NCBI RefSeq assembly: GCF_007997225.1
Contig: NZ_VORM01000009.1
Location: 62,001 to 126,000, forward strand
Direction of reading: 5' to 3'
Length of the DNA: 64,000 nt
Origin: Subsaximicrobium wynnwilliamsii
GTDB lineage: Bacteria > Bacteroidota > Bacteroidia > Flavobacteriales > Flavobacteriaceae
Part shown: in pieces, positions 10,074 through 19,502 of the stretch
How the letters are laid out: every line of letters begins with the position of its first letter
How positions within the stretch are numbered: the stretch's first letter is position 1
Made by a program: the position numbers and the translations under genes
The notes under the pieces: model-generated
Seen by the model: only the letters and a program-made list of their open reading frames with translations
What the model was told of the DNA's origin: nothing
Databases searched by the model: none

Positions 10074-12503
10074 ATGATACGAAACCACTTTAAGATTGCG
10101 CTGCGGTATTTGTTCAAGAACAAATTATACTCCATCCTCAATATCGTTGGGCTGGCCTTGGGGATTGCGGCATTTGTGATCATCACACTTTATGTGGGTT
10201 ACGAGCGCAGTTACGATAAATTTGAAGGTTCAGATGAGGTGTTTCGGGTGTATATGGATTATGCTGAAGGTGGAAACTTTGTACCTGGCGATGCGCAGAC
10301 CTATAACCTTAGCGGTCCGACCTTGAAAAAAGAATTTCCCGAGATCATCGAGCAGGTAAGATTGTACCGTTTGGAAAAAGTGACCTTCGTCAATGGCGAA
10401 AAAATTATCCAGCAACCCAATGGCTCATTGGCAGATGCGAGTTATTTCAAGATTTTTGATCATCCGCTAATCGAAGGCAATCTCAGCGATTTTGAAAAGC
10501 CAAACACCATAATTCTCACAAAAACCTTGGCGAAAAAGCTCTTTGGAAAAAAACAGGTTTTGGGCAAAAGTCTGGAAGTGTTTGATGGGAATGGCATACG
10601 CTTGGAAATTGTTGGGATTATCAACGATATTGCGCAAAACACACATTATAAAACGAATTTTTTGATATCCTACCCAACCATGAATACTTGGGATATGGGA
10701 AATAATGCCAAACCCAATTGGAGCGGCAATAACTTTTTTACCTATCTGAAGGTTGCTCCTGGAATTGATAAAATAGCGCTTCGGAAAAAAATAATGATGA
10801 GCGATTTTGAACAAGATCCAGATGAAAGACACAATATCGAGGCGATTTCAGACATCCATTTGCATTCAGATAAACCATTTGAAGCCGAAACTAACGGAAG
10901 CTTAAGTCGGGTTCGGTTTCTTTCAGCAATTGGCTTTATCATTCTTATTCTGTCCTGGCTGAATTATGTCAACCTCGCCACAGCAAAATCGATGGAACGC
11001 TCCAAGGAGGTTGGCATACGTAAAGTAGCTGGCGCGCAAAGATCACAATTGATAGTTCAGTCTTTGGGGGAATCGTTATTGCTCAATCTGTTTGCTGTAG
11101 CACTGGCCATTGGGTTGGCGTATGTATTGCTTCCTTTATTCAATAATTTTGTTGGCAAAGAGCTCGTTTTGGGGCTTTCAAATTTAGGCATCATCTTGCC
11201 TTATCTTGCATTTATTCTTTTGGGCACTTTAGTCTCGGGACTTTATCCGGCGATGGTCATTAGTGGTTTTTCGCCCATTCGCGCTTTAAAAGGAAAAGTT
11301 GTTGCCTCTCGTGGCGGAGTCAACATTCGCAAGGGATTGATAGGGGTGCAGTTTTTCGCTACTGTCGTTTTGATTATTGGCACCTTGGTCGTATCGCAAC
11401 AGATCAGTTTTTTAGGGGAACAACCACTTGGCGTTGATCTTTCTCAATTAGTAGCGCTTAAGGGCGAATTGCTGTCGAATGAAAATGATTCTATTACACG
11501 CCAGAAATCTGTAGTGTTGGAGTCCGAATTATCCCAATTACCATTCGTTAAGGGCGTAACCCAAGCTAAAACCTACCCCGGTGATGGTTATGATAATTTA
11601 TCTTCTAATGTTGGAATTACTTATCCCGATGGAACAAGCAATGAACGTCTGTTGTTTTATTTGTATGGCGCGCAGCCCAATTATTTTGAGGTTTTAGGTA
11701 TCGATTTTTTGGCAGGAAAAACCTATCTGCGGAAGAATCCTGGGGTTCACAATTTCGATATCGTGATCAACGAAACATTTGCCAGAATCATGGGGTTCAC
11801 TGATATGTCTGAGATTATCGGAAAAAACGTAAAATTTTGGGACGAGACTTGGACGGTTACTGGTGTTTTTGAAGACTACCACCATTTCGGTTTGAAAAGC
11901 AAGATAGAGCCTATGTTCATTGGCGATATCAATTGGGCTTTTGGTACTGGTCTGCAGAATGTTTTGGTCAAGATGGATGCTACTGGACTTTCATTATCGG
12001 TTATGGATAAAAATCTGGATCAGATTCAGCAAAAATGGAAGACTATTTTTCCGCAGAGCACTCTGGACTATACCTTTCTCGATAAAAAATTTGAAGCACA
12101 ATATAAAGAGGATACTAAGTTTGGAGCAGCATTTCAGTTGTTTACGGGTTTGGCGATTTTCATAGCAGGATTGGGGCTTTTCGGACTCACATCTTACACT
12201 ATTTTACAGCGCAAAAAGGAAATTGGCATCAGAAAAGTGAGCGGTGCATCAGTCCTACAAATTCTGACCTTGCTCAACAGGGATTTTCTCAAATTGGTGA
12301 CCATCTCCTTTATTTTGGCGGCACCGATAGCTTGGTATGTGATGAACCAATGGTTGCAGGAATTTGCCTATCAAACCAGATTGAATTGGTGGGTTTTTGC
12401 GCTCGCTGGGATTGCAGCTTTTTTAGTGGCGATAATTTCGGTAAGTTTTCAGGCCATAAAAGCGGCCATTGCAAATCCTGTGAAGAGCTTGAGAACGGAG
12501 TAA
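10074..12503 (+). CDS. ABC transporter permease, FtsX/MacB type (permease 5)
   Basis: 809 residues, starting MIRNHFKIALRY, slightly divergent from the MIRNYFKIAWRN of its neighbours. The FtsX blocks lie near residues 282 (SKEVGIRKVAGAQ) and 692 (KKEIGIRKVSGAS). It ends with the shared IANPVKSLRTE. It is an inner-membrane protein with the usual two large periplasmic domains and four membrane helices per half. It is followed by a diverged copy of the GC-rich repeat and the third hairpin copy. Substrate unknown. Confidence 0.92.
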   Translation: MIRNHFKIALRYLFKNKLYSILNIVGLALGIAAFVIITLYVGYERSYDKFEGSDEVFRVYMDYAEGGNFVPGDAQTYNLSGPTLKKEFPEIIEQVRLYRLEKVTFVNGEKIIQQPNGSLADASYFKIFDHPLIEGNLSDFEKPNTIILTKTLAKKLFGKKQVLGKSLEVFDGNGIRLEIVGIINDIAQNTHYKTNFLISYPTMNTWDMGNNAKPNWSGNNFFTYLKVAPGIDKIALRKKIMMSDFEQDPDERHNIEAISDIHLHSDKPFEAETNGSLSRVRFLSAIGFIILILSWLNYVNLATAKSMERSKEVGIRKVAGAQRSQLIVQSLGESLLLNLFAVALAIGLAYVLLPLFNNFVGKELVLGLSNLGIILPYLAFILLGTLVSGLYPAMVISGFSPIRALKGKVVASRGGVNIRKGLIGVQFFATVVLIIGTLVVSQQISFLGEQPLGVDLSQLVALKGELLSNENDSITRQKSVVLESELSQLPFVKGVTQAKTYPGDGYDNLSSNVGITYPDGTSNERLLFYLYGAQPNYFEVLGIDFLAGKTYLRKNPGVHNFDIVINETFARIMGFTDMSEIIGKNVKFWDETWTVTGVFEDYHHFGLKSKIEPMFIGDINWAFGTGLQNVLVKMDATGLSLSVMDKNLDQIQQKWKTIFPQSTLDYTFLDKKFEAQYKEDTKFGAAFQLFTGLAIFIAGLGLFGLTSYTILQRKKEIGIRKVSGASVLQILTLLNRDFLKLVTISFILAAPIAWYVMNQWLQEFAYQTRLNWWVFALAGIAAFLVAIISVSFQAIKAAIANPVKSLRTE

Positions 12504-12615
12504 TGGCCTCCTCTGGTTATGCGGGCATCTCCCCCAAGAGGGGAGAAAACAAGTGGGTGGATTAACAAAAGACCTAACAGGTTTTCATCCCGATAGCTAT
12601 CGGGACTGTGAGGTC
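12504..12615. repeat. Permease junction 5: GC-rich repeat plus hairpin copy 3
   Basis: A diverged copy of the GC-rich element (12504-12550) is followed by the hairpin (12571-12615). The left arm is GACCTAACAG and the right arm CTGTGAGGTC, so one base pair of the outer stem is lost, while the inner TCCCGATAGCTATCGGGA is intact. The start codon of permease 6 follows 15 bases later. Confidence 0.85.
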
Positions 12616-12630
12616 TAAAAACATAAAATT

Positions 12631-15030
12631 ATGATTAGAAACTATATTAAAATCGCGTTCCGTAACCTTAAAAAGAACAAGGTGTATTCGTTTATCAACA
12701 TCTTCGGGTTGGCGCTAGGGCTTGCGGTAACGATGATTATTGGGCTATGGATTGTAGATGAGTTCAACTATAATGATCATTTCGAAAGTAAAGATCAGAT
12801 TGCACAGGTCATGCAAAACCAGACTATTAATGGGTCTGTTGAAACTAATGAAGGGCTTCCGTTAGCATTAGAATTTCAATTACGAGATCATTTTGGCGAT
12901 GCGTTTGAGTCTATCGTCATGTCATCAAGACCTGATGAACGTTACCTAAGTTTAAAAGACAAAGTCATCTCTAGCAGTGGACGTTTTATGCAAGTTGATG
13001 CCCCAGACTTATTGGAGCTTGATATGCTTGAAGGCACCAGAAAAGGACTAAAGGAAACTAATGCTATTCTTCTATCTGAAACTACGGCTCAAACACTTTT
13101 TGGAAGTGAAAGTCCATTGGGGAAATCTATTGTCTCAGACAATGAACACACCATGGTCGTAACCGGTATTTATAAGGATATCTACAAAAATAATAGCTTT
13201 AACGGCATGCATTTTATAATGCCTTTTAAACATTGGATGTCCACGCGGTGGGGTTGGCTTGAAAATCAAGACTCTAATTGGAGTTATAATCCATTTTTCA
13301 TTTACGTAAAGTTTTCAGAAAACGCAGATTTGGCCGCGGTAAATGCTCGAATTGTAAACCTAAAGAAAGATAACCTTCCAGTCGGGGATGTTTTTAATTC
13401 GCAGTTATTTCTCTTCCCAATGGCAGATTGGTATTTACATTCCAATTTTGAAAATGGGAAACAAGTTGGTGGACGTATTGAAAACGTCTGGTTATTTGGT
13501 ATCATCGGATTGTTCGTTTTGCTTCTTGCTAGTATTAATTTTATGAATCTGAGTACCGCAAGGTCAGAAAAACGTGCACTCGAAGTTGGTATTAGGAAAT
13601 CTATCGGCTCGACAAGAAGACAACTGATATATCAATTTTTGAGCGAATCTTTTTTAGTGGTTTTAGTCGCATTTATACTCGCAATTGGGCTTGTGCTAGT
13701 ATCACTTCCCGCATTCAATACCATAGCAGGAAAGGACGTCATCTTTCCGTGGTCAAGTAGTCTATTTTGGATGGTATCTTTAGGGTTTATAGGTTTTACA
13801 GCATTGGTTTCTGGTAGCTATCCCGCATTATACCTATCGTCATTCAAACCCATAAAAGTGTTGAAAGGTACTTTTAAAATGGGCAAGTTTGCTGCGCTGC
13901 CAAGAAAGGTGCTTGTGGTAACCCAGTTTACAGTCTCCATAGCACTTATTATTGGGACGCTGATTGTAAAGGATCAAATTGATTATAGTAAAAATAGGCC
14001 GGTAGGTATCAACAGTGCTCAATTGATCCAGCTACCGACCTCGAGTCAAGATTTTTCAGGAAAGTATGACCTCATTCGCAACGCGTTTTTAAGTTCTGGC
14101 TCTGTGGCCAAAATGGGTTGGGGTACCAGCCCGGCGACAAGTATTTGGAACTATTCTTCTGGATTTGAGTGGGACGGTAAGCCTGTTGATTTTAATGAAA
14201 GTTTTGCGCAAATGGCTATTTCTTTTGATTACATAGATGCTGTAGGCATGAAAATAATAGAAGGTCGTTCTTTTTCGCGTGACTTTGCGACAGATTCAAA
14301 TGCGGTTGTTTTAAACAAAACTGCTGTTGACTATATGGGTATTAAGAACCCTGTAGGAAAATACATTCGTGGGACTGCGGCAGGTCCTAACGATGTCCCA
14401 ATGCAGATTGTGGGTGTGGTGGAAGATGTGATCAATGAGTCCGCTTACGAACCTGTTTCACCTCAAATGTATCAATTTGGTCATGGTACTGGCGGCTTTT
14501 ATTATTTGAGGCTTAATCCCAATCAGGCAACCAGCAAAAGTTTAGCTTCCGTAGAAAAAATATTCAAAACAAATTTTCCCAACCTGCCTTTTAGCTATGA
14601 TTTTGTGGATGAGGAATATGCGCAAACCTTTGCTGCGGAAGAGCGTATCGCTAGCCTTGCCAAAGTATTTACGTTGTTGGCGATTTTGATCAGTTGTCTC
14701 GGTCTATTTGGGTTAGCCTCTTTTATGGCCGAGCAACGAAAAAAGGAAATAGGCGTTCGAAAGGTATTAGGAGCAACGGTCACTAATTTATGGCTGCTGC
14801 TTTCAAAGGACTTTATCCTTCTGATCGCAATTTCCATCTGTATAGCCGCACCACTTGCTTACTATTTTATGAGTGATTGGATTGAGAAGTTTTTTTACAG
14901 AACCGATATTTCAATAGGCGTATTCTTGATTGCCGGATTGGGCGCCTTATTGTTGACCGTGATTACAGTTAGTTTCCAAGCGATAAAAGCGGCGATTGCA
15001 AATCCTGTGAAGAGTTTGAGGACGGAATGA
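12631..15030 (+). CDS. ABC transporter permease, FtsX/MacB type (permease 6)
   Basis: 799 residues, starting MIRNYIKIAFRN. FtsX block 1 lies near residue 290 (ALEVGIRKSIGST) and block 2 near 685 (KKEIGVRKVLGAT), ending IANPVKSLRTE. It is the last intact permease of the array. The next gene start on this strand is a stub of a seventh permease, and the ATPase that would serve the array begins about 1.25 kb downstream. Predicted inner-membrane subunit of an efflux-type ABC system; substrate unknown. Confidence 0.93.
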   Translation: MIRNYIKIAFRNLKKNKVYSFINIFGLALGLAVTMIIGLWIVDEFNYNDHFESKDQIAQVMQNQTINGSVETNEGLPLALEFQLRDHFGDAFESIVMSSRPDERYLSLKDKVISSSGRFMQVDAPDLLELDMLEGTRKGLKETNAILLSETTAQTLFGSESPLGKSIVSDNEHTMVVTGIYKDIYKNNSFNGMHFIMPFKHWMSTRWGWLENQDSNWSYNPFFIYVKFSENADLAAVNARIVNLKKDNLPVGDVFNSQLFLFPMADWYLHSNFENGKQVGGRIENVWLFGIIGLFVLLLASINFMNLSTARSEKRALEVGIRKSIGSTRRQLIYQFLSESFLVVLVAFILAIGLVLVSLPAFNTIAGKDVIFPWSSSLFWMVSLGFIGFTALVSGSYPALYLSSFKPIKVLKGTFKMGKFAALPRKVLVVTQFTVSIALIIGTLIVKDQIDYSKNRPVGINSAQLIQLPTSSQDFSGKYDLIRNAFLSSGSVAKMGWGTSPATSIWNYSSGFEWDGKPVDFNESFAQMAISFDYIDAVGMKIIEGRSFSRDFATDSNAVVLNKTAVDYMGIKNPVGKYIRGTAAGPNDVPMQIVGVVEDVINESAYEPVSPQMYQFGHGTGGFYYLRLNPNQATSKSLASVEKIFKTNFPNLPFSYDFVDEEYAQTFAAEERIASLAKVFTLLAILISCLGLFGLASFMAEQRKKEIGVRKVLGATVTNLWLLLSKDFILLIAISICIAAPLAYYFMSDWIEKFFYRTDISIGVFLIAGLGALLLTVITVSFQAIKAAIANPVKSLRTE

Positions 15031-15089
15031 AAAAAGTATTCAGTCTCAGTCGCAGTATTCAGTAAAAAAATAGAAAAAGCATTTTTGAA

Positions 15090-15137
15090 ATGATAAGGAA
15101 TTATTTTAAAATGAACTTAAAAAATCAGAAGGATTGA
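15090..15137 (+). pseudogene. 5' stub of a seventh ABC permease
   Basis: The first seven codons read MIRNYFK, exactly the permease start, and the leader before them (15031-15089) matches the one upstream of permease 5. Similarity stops at about 15112 and the frame ends at 15137. The rest of the gene has been replaced by the toxin-antitoxin block on the opposite strand. I infer deletion or replacement of a seventh permease. Confidence 0.75.
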
Positions 15138-15516
15138 AAATGGGAATACTACGAAACGGATGCAAAACCAAAAGATCATCATCGCCTGTAATGATACAGG
15201 ACGCTTTTGCGGCGACTGCAAGTTCTAGGAATTTGTTGTCTTTGGGGTCGCGGCAGGCGGTAATGGAGATTTCAGGAATAATGGTTATGCTATTTCTTTC
15301 GATGCGATCAATTATGGCCATACGCTCATCTTCAAAGAGAAACTATGTATCGAATTTCTTTCGATACAAAACGTCCATGAATTCGGTAATTGTTTCTCTG
15401 GAAGACGCCATTGCCCCTAAACCCATAACCTTGTCCAAAACTTTACGACTGGTGGAATTGGGGGTTAAGGCAGCACTGATTAAAACATTGGTGTCTAAAA
15501 TAAAAAAATCAGTCAT
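15106..15516 (-). pseudogene. PIN-domain toxin (PIN_3-like), broken by an in-frame stop
   Basis: Read from the ATG at 15516, the frame gives MTDFFILDTNVLISAAL, then KKFDT, a TAG stop at 15343-15345, and continues in the same frame as FLFEDERMAIIDRI to the end at 15106. The PIN nuclease residues are all present: LDTN near the start, ETITEF, and the later DPKDNKF and TGDDDLL acidic clusters. One base change in a tyrosine codon would explain the stop (a YFL-type sequence is common here). The start overlaps the end of the antitoxin gene by 8 bases (ATGACTGA). The full-length toxin would be about 136 residues. Probably an inactive toxin, unless the amber stop is read through. Confidence 0.85.
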
Positions 15517-15739
15517 TCTCAGCCAGAATCTCTTGAAGGATTTTCTCTGTAAGGCCACTTTCTTCAATGGTTTTGCCTATTTCATCAAGAAATTTTTTAA
15601 AATCATCAGGCGAATCTTTCAAGAGTTCTTGGTTCAGTCGAATGTTCATCCGTTGAGAAATTCGCTCTCTTTTTTCGGGCGAGGACAATCTCCATTTTTT
15701 TGCCGTTTCTTCAGAAACTTCAATAACAATACGGTCCAT
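15509..15739 (-). CDS. Antitoxin of PIN toxin-antitoxin module 1
   Basis: 76 residues, starting MDRIVIEVSEETAKKWRLSSPEKRERI and rich in charged helices. It directly precedes and overlaps the PIN toxin gene, the usual order for this type II family. The antitoxin would bind and block the toxin, and may bind its own promoter. The neighbouring decayed antitoxin at 15941-16171 is a paralogue with the same N-terminal pattern (MDxxxIxVxxxTA). With its toxin broken, this antitoxin may be a relic. Confidence 0.75.
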   Translation of the reverse strand: MDRIVIEVSEETAKKWRLSSPEKRERISQRMNIRLNQELLKDSPDDFKKFLDEIGKTIEESGLTEKILQEILAEND

Positions 15740-15786
15740 AATTTAAATTTAGTTCCTATTAAAAACACAAAAAATCATTCATCCAA

Positions 15787-15948
15787 TCACAAAAGCGGAA
15801 ATGACGATAAAAATGCTTCTAAAGTGGTATCACTTGCAACAAGTCGACCGGAAGCTCTCGCTTTTTCGTATGCAAGTGTAGGTTTAGAATTTTCAAAAAG
15901 CAATGCGCTTAGGAATACGTTGGTGTCTAAAACGAAAGATTCAGTCAT
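15787..15948 (-). pseudogene. Truncated PIN-domain toxin, module 2
   Basis: 53 codons from the ATG at 15948 encode MTESFVLDTNVFLSALLFEN and continue to a TGA at 15787. The first PIN aspartate motif (LDTN) and a SDTTLEAF segment are present, but the last two thirds of the domain are missing. The start overlaps the upstream antitoxin by ATGACTGA, exactly as in module 1. The stop lies 47 bases before the module 1 antitoxin, so the missing part was probably lost in a deletion between the two tandem modules. Confidence 0.75.
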
Positions 15949-16171
15949 CTTCGTTCAATATGTCATTCAGAATTTCTTCCGTAAGACTATTTTCTTTCGC
16001 TTCTTTTCTTATTTCCTTCAGCAAAATATCGAGCTTCGTGAATTTGCTTCTGTGGATGATTTCATCAATCTGCTTTTCCAAATAATTTTCAAGGTGCGAT
16101 CGGAGTTTCGGAGCTTTGTTCTCCAAATCTTATGCAGTGTCTTTGGTGACGTTGATTGTGAAGGTGTCCAT
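15941..16171 (-). pseudogene. Antitoxin of PIN module 2 with an early stop
   Basis: The ATG at 16171 gives MDTFTINVTKDTA, followed by a TAA and then, in the same frame, DLENKAPKLRSHLENYL and so on to 15941. The intact paralogue reads MDRIVIEVSEETAKKW, so the stop replaces a lysine codon (AAA to TAA). A restart at the TTG at 16126 could still give a 61-residue product. The end overlaps the truncated toxin start by 8 bases. Confidence 0.75.
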
Positions 16172-16284
16172 AATTCACAAGTTTTAATACCTCTAAAATG
16201 CTGAAAAAAAAGAAGATAATTTTAAAACGAATCGTTAAGAATCAACATTTACAATCCATCATAACACACTAAAATTAAAAAAAT

Positions 16285-16953
16285 ATGTTACTAGAACTCA
16301 ACAACATTTTCAAATGGGTCAACCAAGGCGGAAACCGAGTCTTTCTGCTCAAAGATCTCAATCTCGAAGTAGAGGAGGGCGAATTCATTTCCATCATGGG
16401 GCCTTCTGGTTCGGGGAAATCCACCTTGCTGAACGTCATTGGGATGTTGGACGGATTTCAGGAAGGCGAATATAAGTTCCTGGACGAATCGGTGCATGCG
16501 ATGAAGGAAAAAAACCGTTCCAAATTGTATAAGGAATACATCGGGTTTGTGTTTCAGGCCTACCATCTTATCGATGAACTCACGGTGTATGAAAATATTG
16601 AAACCCCATTGCTTTATAAAAACATAAAATCTGCAGAGCGCAAAGCTTTGGTGGCCGATATGTTGGACCGGTTCAACATTGTGGGTAAAAAGGATTTATT
16701 TCCCGCCCAATTGAGCGGTGGGCAACAGCAATTGGTGGGCATCGCTCGGGCCTTGGTGGCCAAACCAAAACTCATCCTGGCCGATGAGCCTACCGGCAAT
16801 CTAAATTCTAACCAAGGCGAGGAGATCATGCAGCTTTTTAAGGAATTGAATCAAGAAGGTGTGACCATCATACAAGCCACACATTCTGAAACCAACGCCG
16901 CCTATGGGTCGCGAACCTTGCACCTTCTCGACGGAAGGCGAGATCACAAGTAG
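16285..16953 (+). CDS. ABC transporter ATP-binding protein, LolD/MacB-like
   Basis: 222-residue cytoplasmic ATPase. Walker A is GPSGSGKST (residues 39-47), the signature is LSGGQQQL (near 143), Walker B runs into LADEPTGNL (near 164-172), and the H-loop is QATHS (near 200). This set is typical of the LolD/FtsE/MacB branch that powers FtsX-type permeases. It is the only ATPase near the six permeases and so probably serves them, although the toxin-antitoxin block now separates it from the array. The tolC-like gene lies 286 bases downstream. No membrane-fusion protein gene is visible in the window. Confidence 0.95.
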   Translation: MLLELNNIFKWVNQGGNRVFLLKDLNLEVEEGEFISIMGPSGSGKSTLLNVIGMLDGFQEGEYKFLDESVHAMKEKNRSKLYKEYIGFVFQAYHLIDELTVYENIETPLLYKNIKSAERKALVADMLDRFNIVGKKDLFPAQLSGGQQQLVGIARALVAKPKLILADEPTGNLNSNQGEEIMQLFKELNQEGVTIIQATHSETNAAYGSRTLHLLDGRRDHK

Positions 16954-16984
16954 GGAGCCGTTTACGACGACTGTATTGTCATTT

Positions 16985-17130
16985 TTGGACAGAAGACGGG
17001 AGATGGAAAACGGGAGACGAGAGACGGGAGACGGAGGGCAGAAAGTATCAAATTATAAGCCCAATTCTTATTTTAAAGACCTTCTAGTCTCTAGCCTCTA
17101 GGCTCTAGCGTCTACTTTTTACCTTCTAGC
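16985..17130. repeat. Degenerate low-complexity repeats
   Basis: Two arrays sit between the ATPase and tolC genes. Near 16993-17040 there are repeats around GGGAGACG. Near 17083-17130 there are repeats around CTCTAGCCT, the reverse complement of the TAGAGGC heptamer that forms the long array at 31930-32600. No open frame is convincing here. Confidence 0.6.
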
Positions 17131-17239
17131 TCTTTGGTCGATTTATCCAATTTAGAGTCTAGAACATCAAAATAGTTACCCATTAAATAATTGAAGCACT
17201 TAAACATTTTTTTCATCAATCACATCAATCACATCAATC

Positions 17240-18655
17240 ATGAGACTTAAACTTTTTGTAGTACTATTTTTTAGCAGCACTGTTTTAATTTTCGCACAAA
17301 CCGATACCCGCCTTCCGCTAAGCCTTGAGGCCTGCATTAGTTTGGCTATTGAACACAATCTCGAACTAAAATCTTCGGAATTGGCGAAGCAGAGCAGAGC
17401 GATAAACTTCAATCAGAGTAAAAATGCTTTATTGCCCAACATCAACGGAAACTATAATATAGGGCTTAGTAATGGGCGTAGCATCGACCCTTTCACGAAC
17501 GACATCACCAACCAAGAACTCATATTTTCCAATGCGGGTCTGGGATTGGATGCCACTATTTTTAATGGATTTAGACTCATCAACAGTTGGAAACAGGCCA
17601 AACTCAATTTGGAAGCTGCGGAAATGGACGTAGAGGCTGCCAAACAATTGTTGGTGCTCAATGTGACTTTGACCTATCTTCAGGTTTTGAATGCGCAGGA
17701 TTTAGTGAGGCTCGCCCAATCCCGATTGCAAACCACCCAAGGTCAGTTGGATCGACTCAAAAGTCTGTACGAAGAGGAAACGGGCAATCCTGCCGAATAC
17801 CGCGACCTGCAAGGGCAAATCGCCATGGATGCGGCAAATATCGCCGAAACTAAGAATACATTGGAAACCGAACTCATCAATCTCAACACCCTCGTCAATG
17901 CGGAAGAGGCCATTACCGTGGCGCCTTTAAATATGGAAATGGATTTTGAAACCTATCTGTTTTCTGCGGAAGCTGTTTACCAAAAGGCGCTTGAGGTGTT
18001 TCCTTCGGTTAAGGCAAGTGATTTGAGTTTGGCGGCAGCTGAAAAGGCGGTCTCCGTAGCCAAATCGCAATACATTCCAGAAATAAGCCTCTTTGCCAAT
18101 TTGAACACTAATTTTTCCAGTGCTGCCCGACTATTCAATGATTTGGGAACCAGTATCGTTGAAACCGGTAACTTTGTGAATATTGATAATCAGGCCTACT
18201 CTGTTTTTACTGAACAAACCAGTTTTTTGAGTAGTGAAATTCCGTATCGCGATCAATTTGACAACAACCTCAATTCTTTAGTAGGGGTAGCGGTGAGCAT
18301 CCCAATTTTTAATGGCTTTAGGGCTAAGAACAATGTGGCGCTTGAAAAGATCAAGAAAGCCGAAGCCCGAACAGCTTTAGAGCAGACCAAACTGGATCTC
18401 AAGCAAGCGGTCAACCAGTCGTATAATGCCATGCAAACCGCCTTTCAACGGTATGACCTGCTTCAGGATCAGGTGGAGGCTTATGAAGAATCCTTCCGCA
18501 TCAATGAAATTAGATTCAACAATGGTGTTTCCAATAGCGTGGCGTACATCATCAGCAAAAACAATTTGGATACTGCCCAAATCAATTTGTCGAACGTCAA
18601 GTATGAATATGCACTTCGGGTAAAAGTGTTGGCGTATTATCAGAATAAAATCTAA
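17240..18655 (+). CDS. TolC-family outer membrane efflux protein
   Basis: 471 residues with a signal peptide (MRLKLFVVLFFSSTVLIFA, cleavage near AQT). It is rich in long amphipathic helices, and the two halves each contain a SxNGxxxxxP-type strand region (GLSNGRSIDPFTND near residue 75, FNGFRAKNN near 360), as in outer membrane factors. It should form a trimeric outer membrane channel and periplasmic tunnel for the ABC system encoded upstream. Family length is about 430-490, so it is complete. Its 3' end is duplicated at 19503-19668. Confidence 0.93.
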   Translation: MRLKLFVVLFFSSTVLIFAQTDTRLPLSLEACISLAIEHNLELKSSELAKQSRAINFNQSKNALLPNINGNYNIGLSNGRSIDPFTNDITNQELIFSNAGLGLDATIFNGFRLINSWKQAKLNLEAAEMDVEAAKQLLVLNVTLTYLQVLNAQDLVRLAQSRLQTTQGQLDRLKSLYEEETGNPAEYRDLQGQIAMDAANIAETKNTLETELINLNTLVNAEEAITVAPLNMEMDFETYLFSAEAVYQKALEVFPSVKASDLSLAAAEKAVSVAKSQYIPEISLFANLNTNFSSAARLFNDLGTSIVETGNFVNIDNQAYSVFTEQTSFLSSEIPYRDQFDNNLNSLVGVAVSIPIFNGFRAKNNVALEKIKKAEARTALEQTKLDLKQAVNQSYNAMQTAFQRYDLLQDQVEAYEESFRINEIRFNNGVSNSVAYIISKNNLDTAQINLSNVKYEYALRVKVLAYYQNKI

Positions 18656-19235
18656 GGATTGATGTGGATGTTTTAGGCTTGCAGTTTCGTGAGAGCGCGC
18701 AATAAAAAAATGATTGAGGCAGAATGAATGTGCCGATAGATGGCAAGGAGAGCTGGTTTTATTGGTCTCAAAAAAAGTCAAAACGATGTGCTTTAGTGCA
18801 TCTCGCTTTAGCTTCAAGAAATAGTTTAGCCACGAATTACACGGATCTGCCTGTCCGATAGGAAGGTATTCACGAAATCTGTTGTTCCCTTAATGCGCAC
18901 TCAATGAGATACTGTTGATTTCACGAATTCAACAGACTTTCAGTCTGTTTCAAAAAATCTATGGTACTTTAGGCCATAGTGATTTAGTCTCAAAGATGAG
19001 ACAAAATAAACCCTCTTGGAGCTTAGGGAGGACAATTAAGAGTTTCGAATGTTCGGGTAACAAATTGATGCTGTGCCCTTAATAACATACAAAAGTCTTA
19101 TCCTGTTGAAAGCGTATTGCGTTAGGCGAAAAATCAATATGTATGATTATTGCGCTTCTTTATACCTATAAATACAATATGTAAAGAAAATCGAATTATC
19201 TTGATATATAATCAGGCCTCAGAAACCGAATATAA
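18656..19235. other. Intergenic scar with three consecutive hairpins
   Basis: No convincing gene. Three small inverted repeats follow one another: AACAGACT/AGTCTGTT (18931-18949), CTATGG/CCATAG (18959-18979) and GTCTCA/TGAGAC (18987-19002). They could belong to a structured RNA or be a terminator cluster. The rest is low-information sequence between tolC and a fic remnant. Confidence 0.5.
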
Positions 19236-19464
19236 ATGACTTGGAAACTCCAAAATGTGCCCTATCCTCAAGATTTAGAAACTTTGAAAGTGGGCAAGCT
19301 ATTGCCTAAAGCGCATAGAGTTTCTACAAAAGGAGTTAGTCATATCACGTATCACTGCGGCTAATTATTTAAACCAATTGGCAGAAGATGGCCATCTTAC
19401 TAAATTTAAGATAGGTAGGACTAACTATTATGTAAATGACATTGTGCTCAATGTCTTAAAATAA
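19236..19464 (+). pseudogene. Fic-family protein remnant, internally deleted
   Basis: The ATG at 19236 opens MTWKLQNVPYPQDLETLKVGKLLPKAHR, which resembles the N-terminus of Fic (AMP-transferase) proteins. From 19333 another frame reads ELVISRITAANYLNQLAEDGHL and on to a TAA at 19462-19464, which resembles the C-terminal winged-helix end of the same family (SRITAANYLNQL). The central Fic domain, including the HPFxxGNGR loop, is missing. It is therefore a relic with N- and C-termini joined out of frame. The family call is from memory of such proteins. Confidence 0.7.
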
Positions 19465-19502
19465 CCGGTTACATTTCAAAAGCTGTGAACACCTCGATAC
19501 AA

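Noticed and set aside
15134-16204. 356-codon open frame on the plus strand
   Set aside because: It lies opposite the PIN toxin-antitoxin genes, has low-complexity composition (many F, S and R), and matches the complementary strand of recognisable PIN and antitoxin frames.
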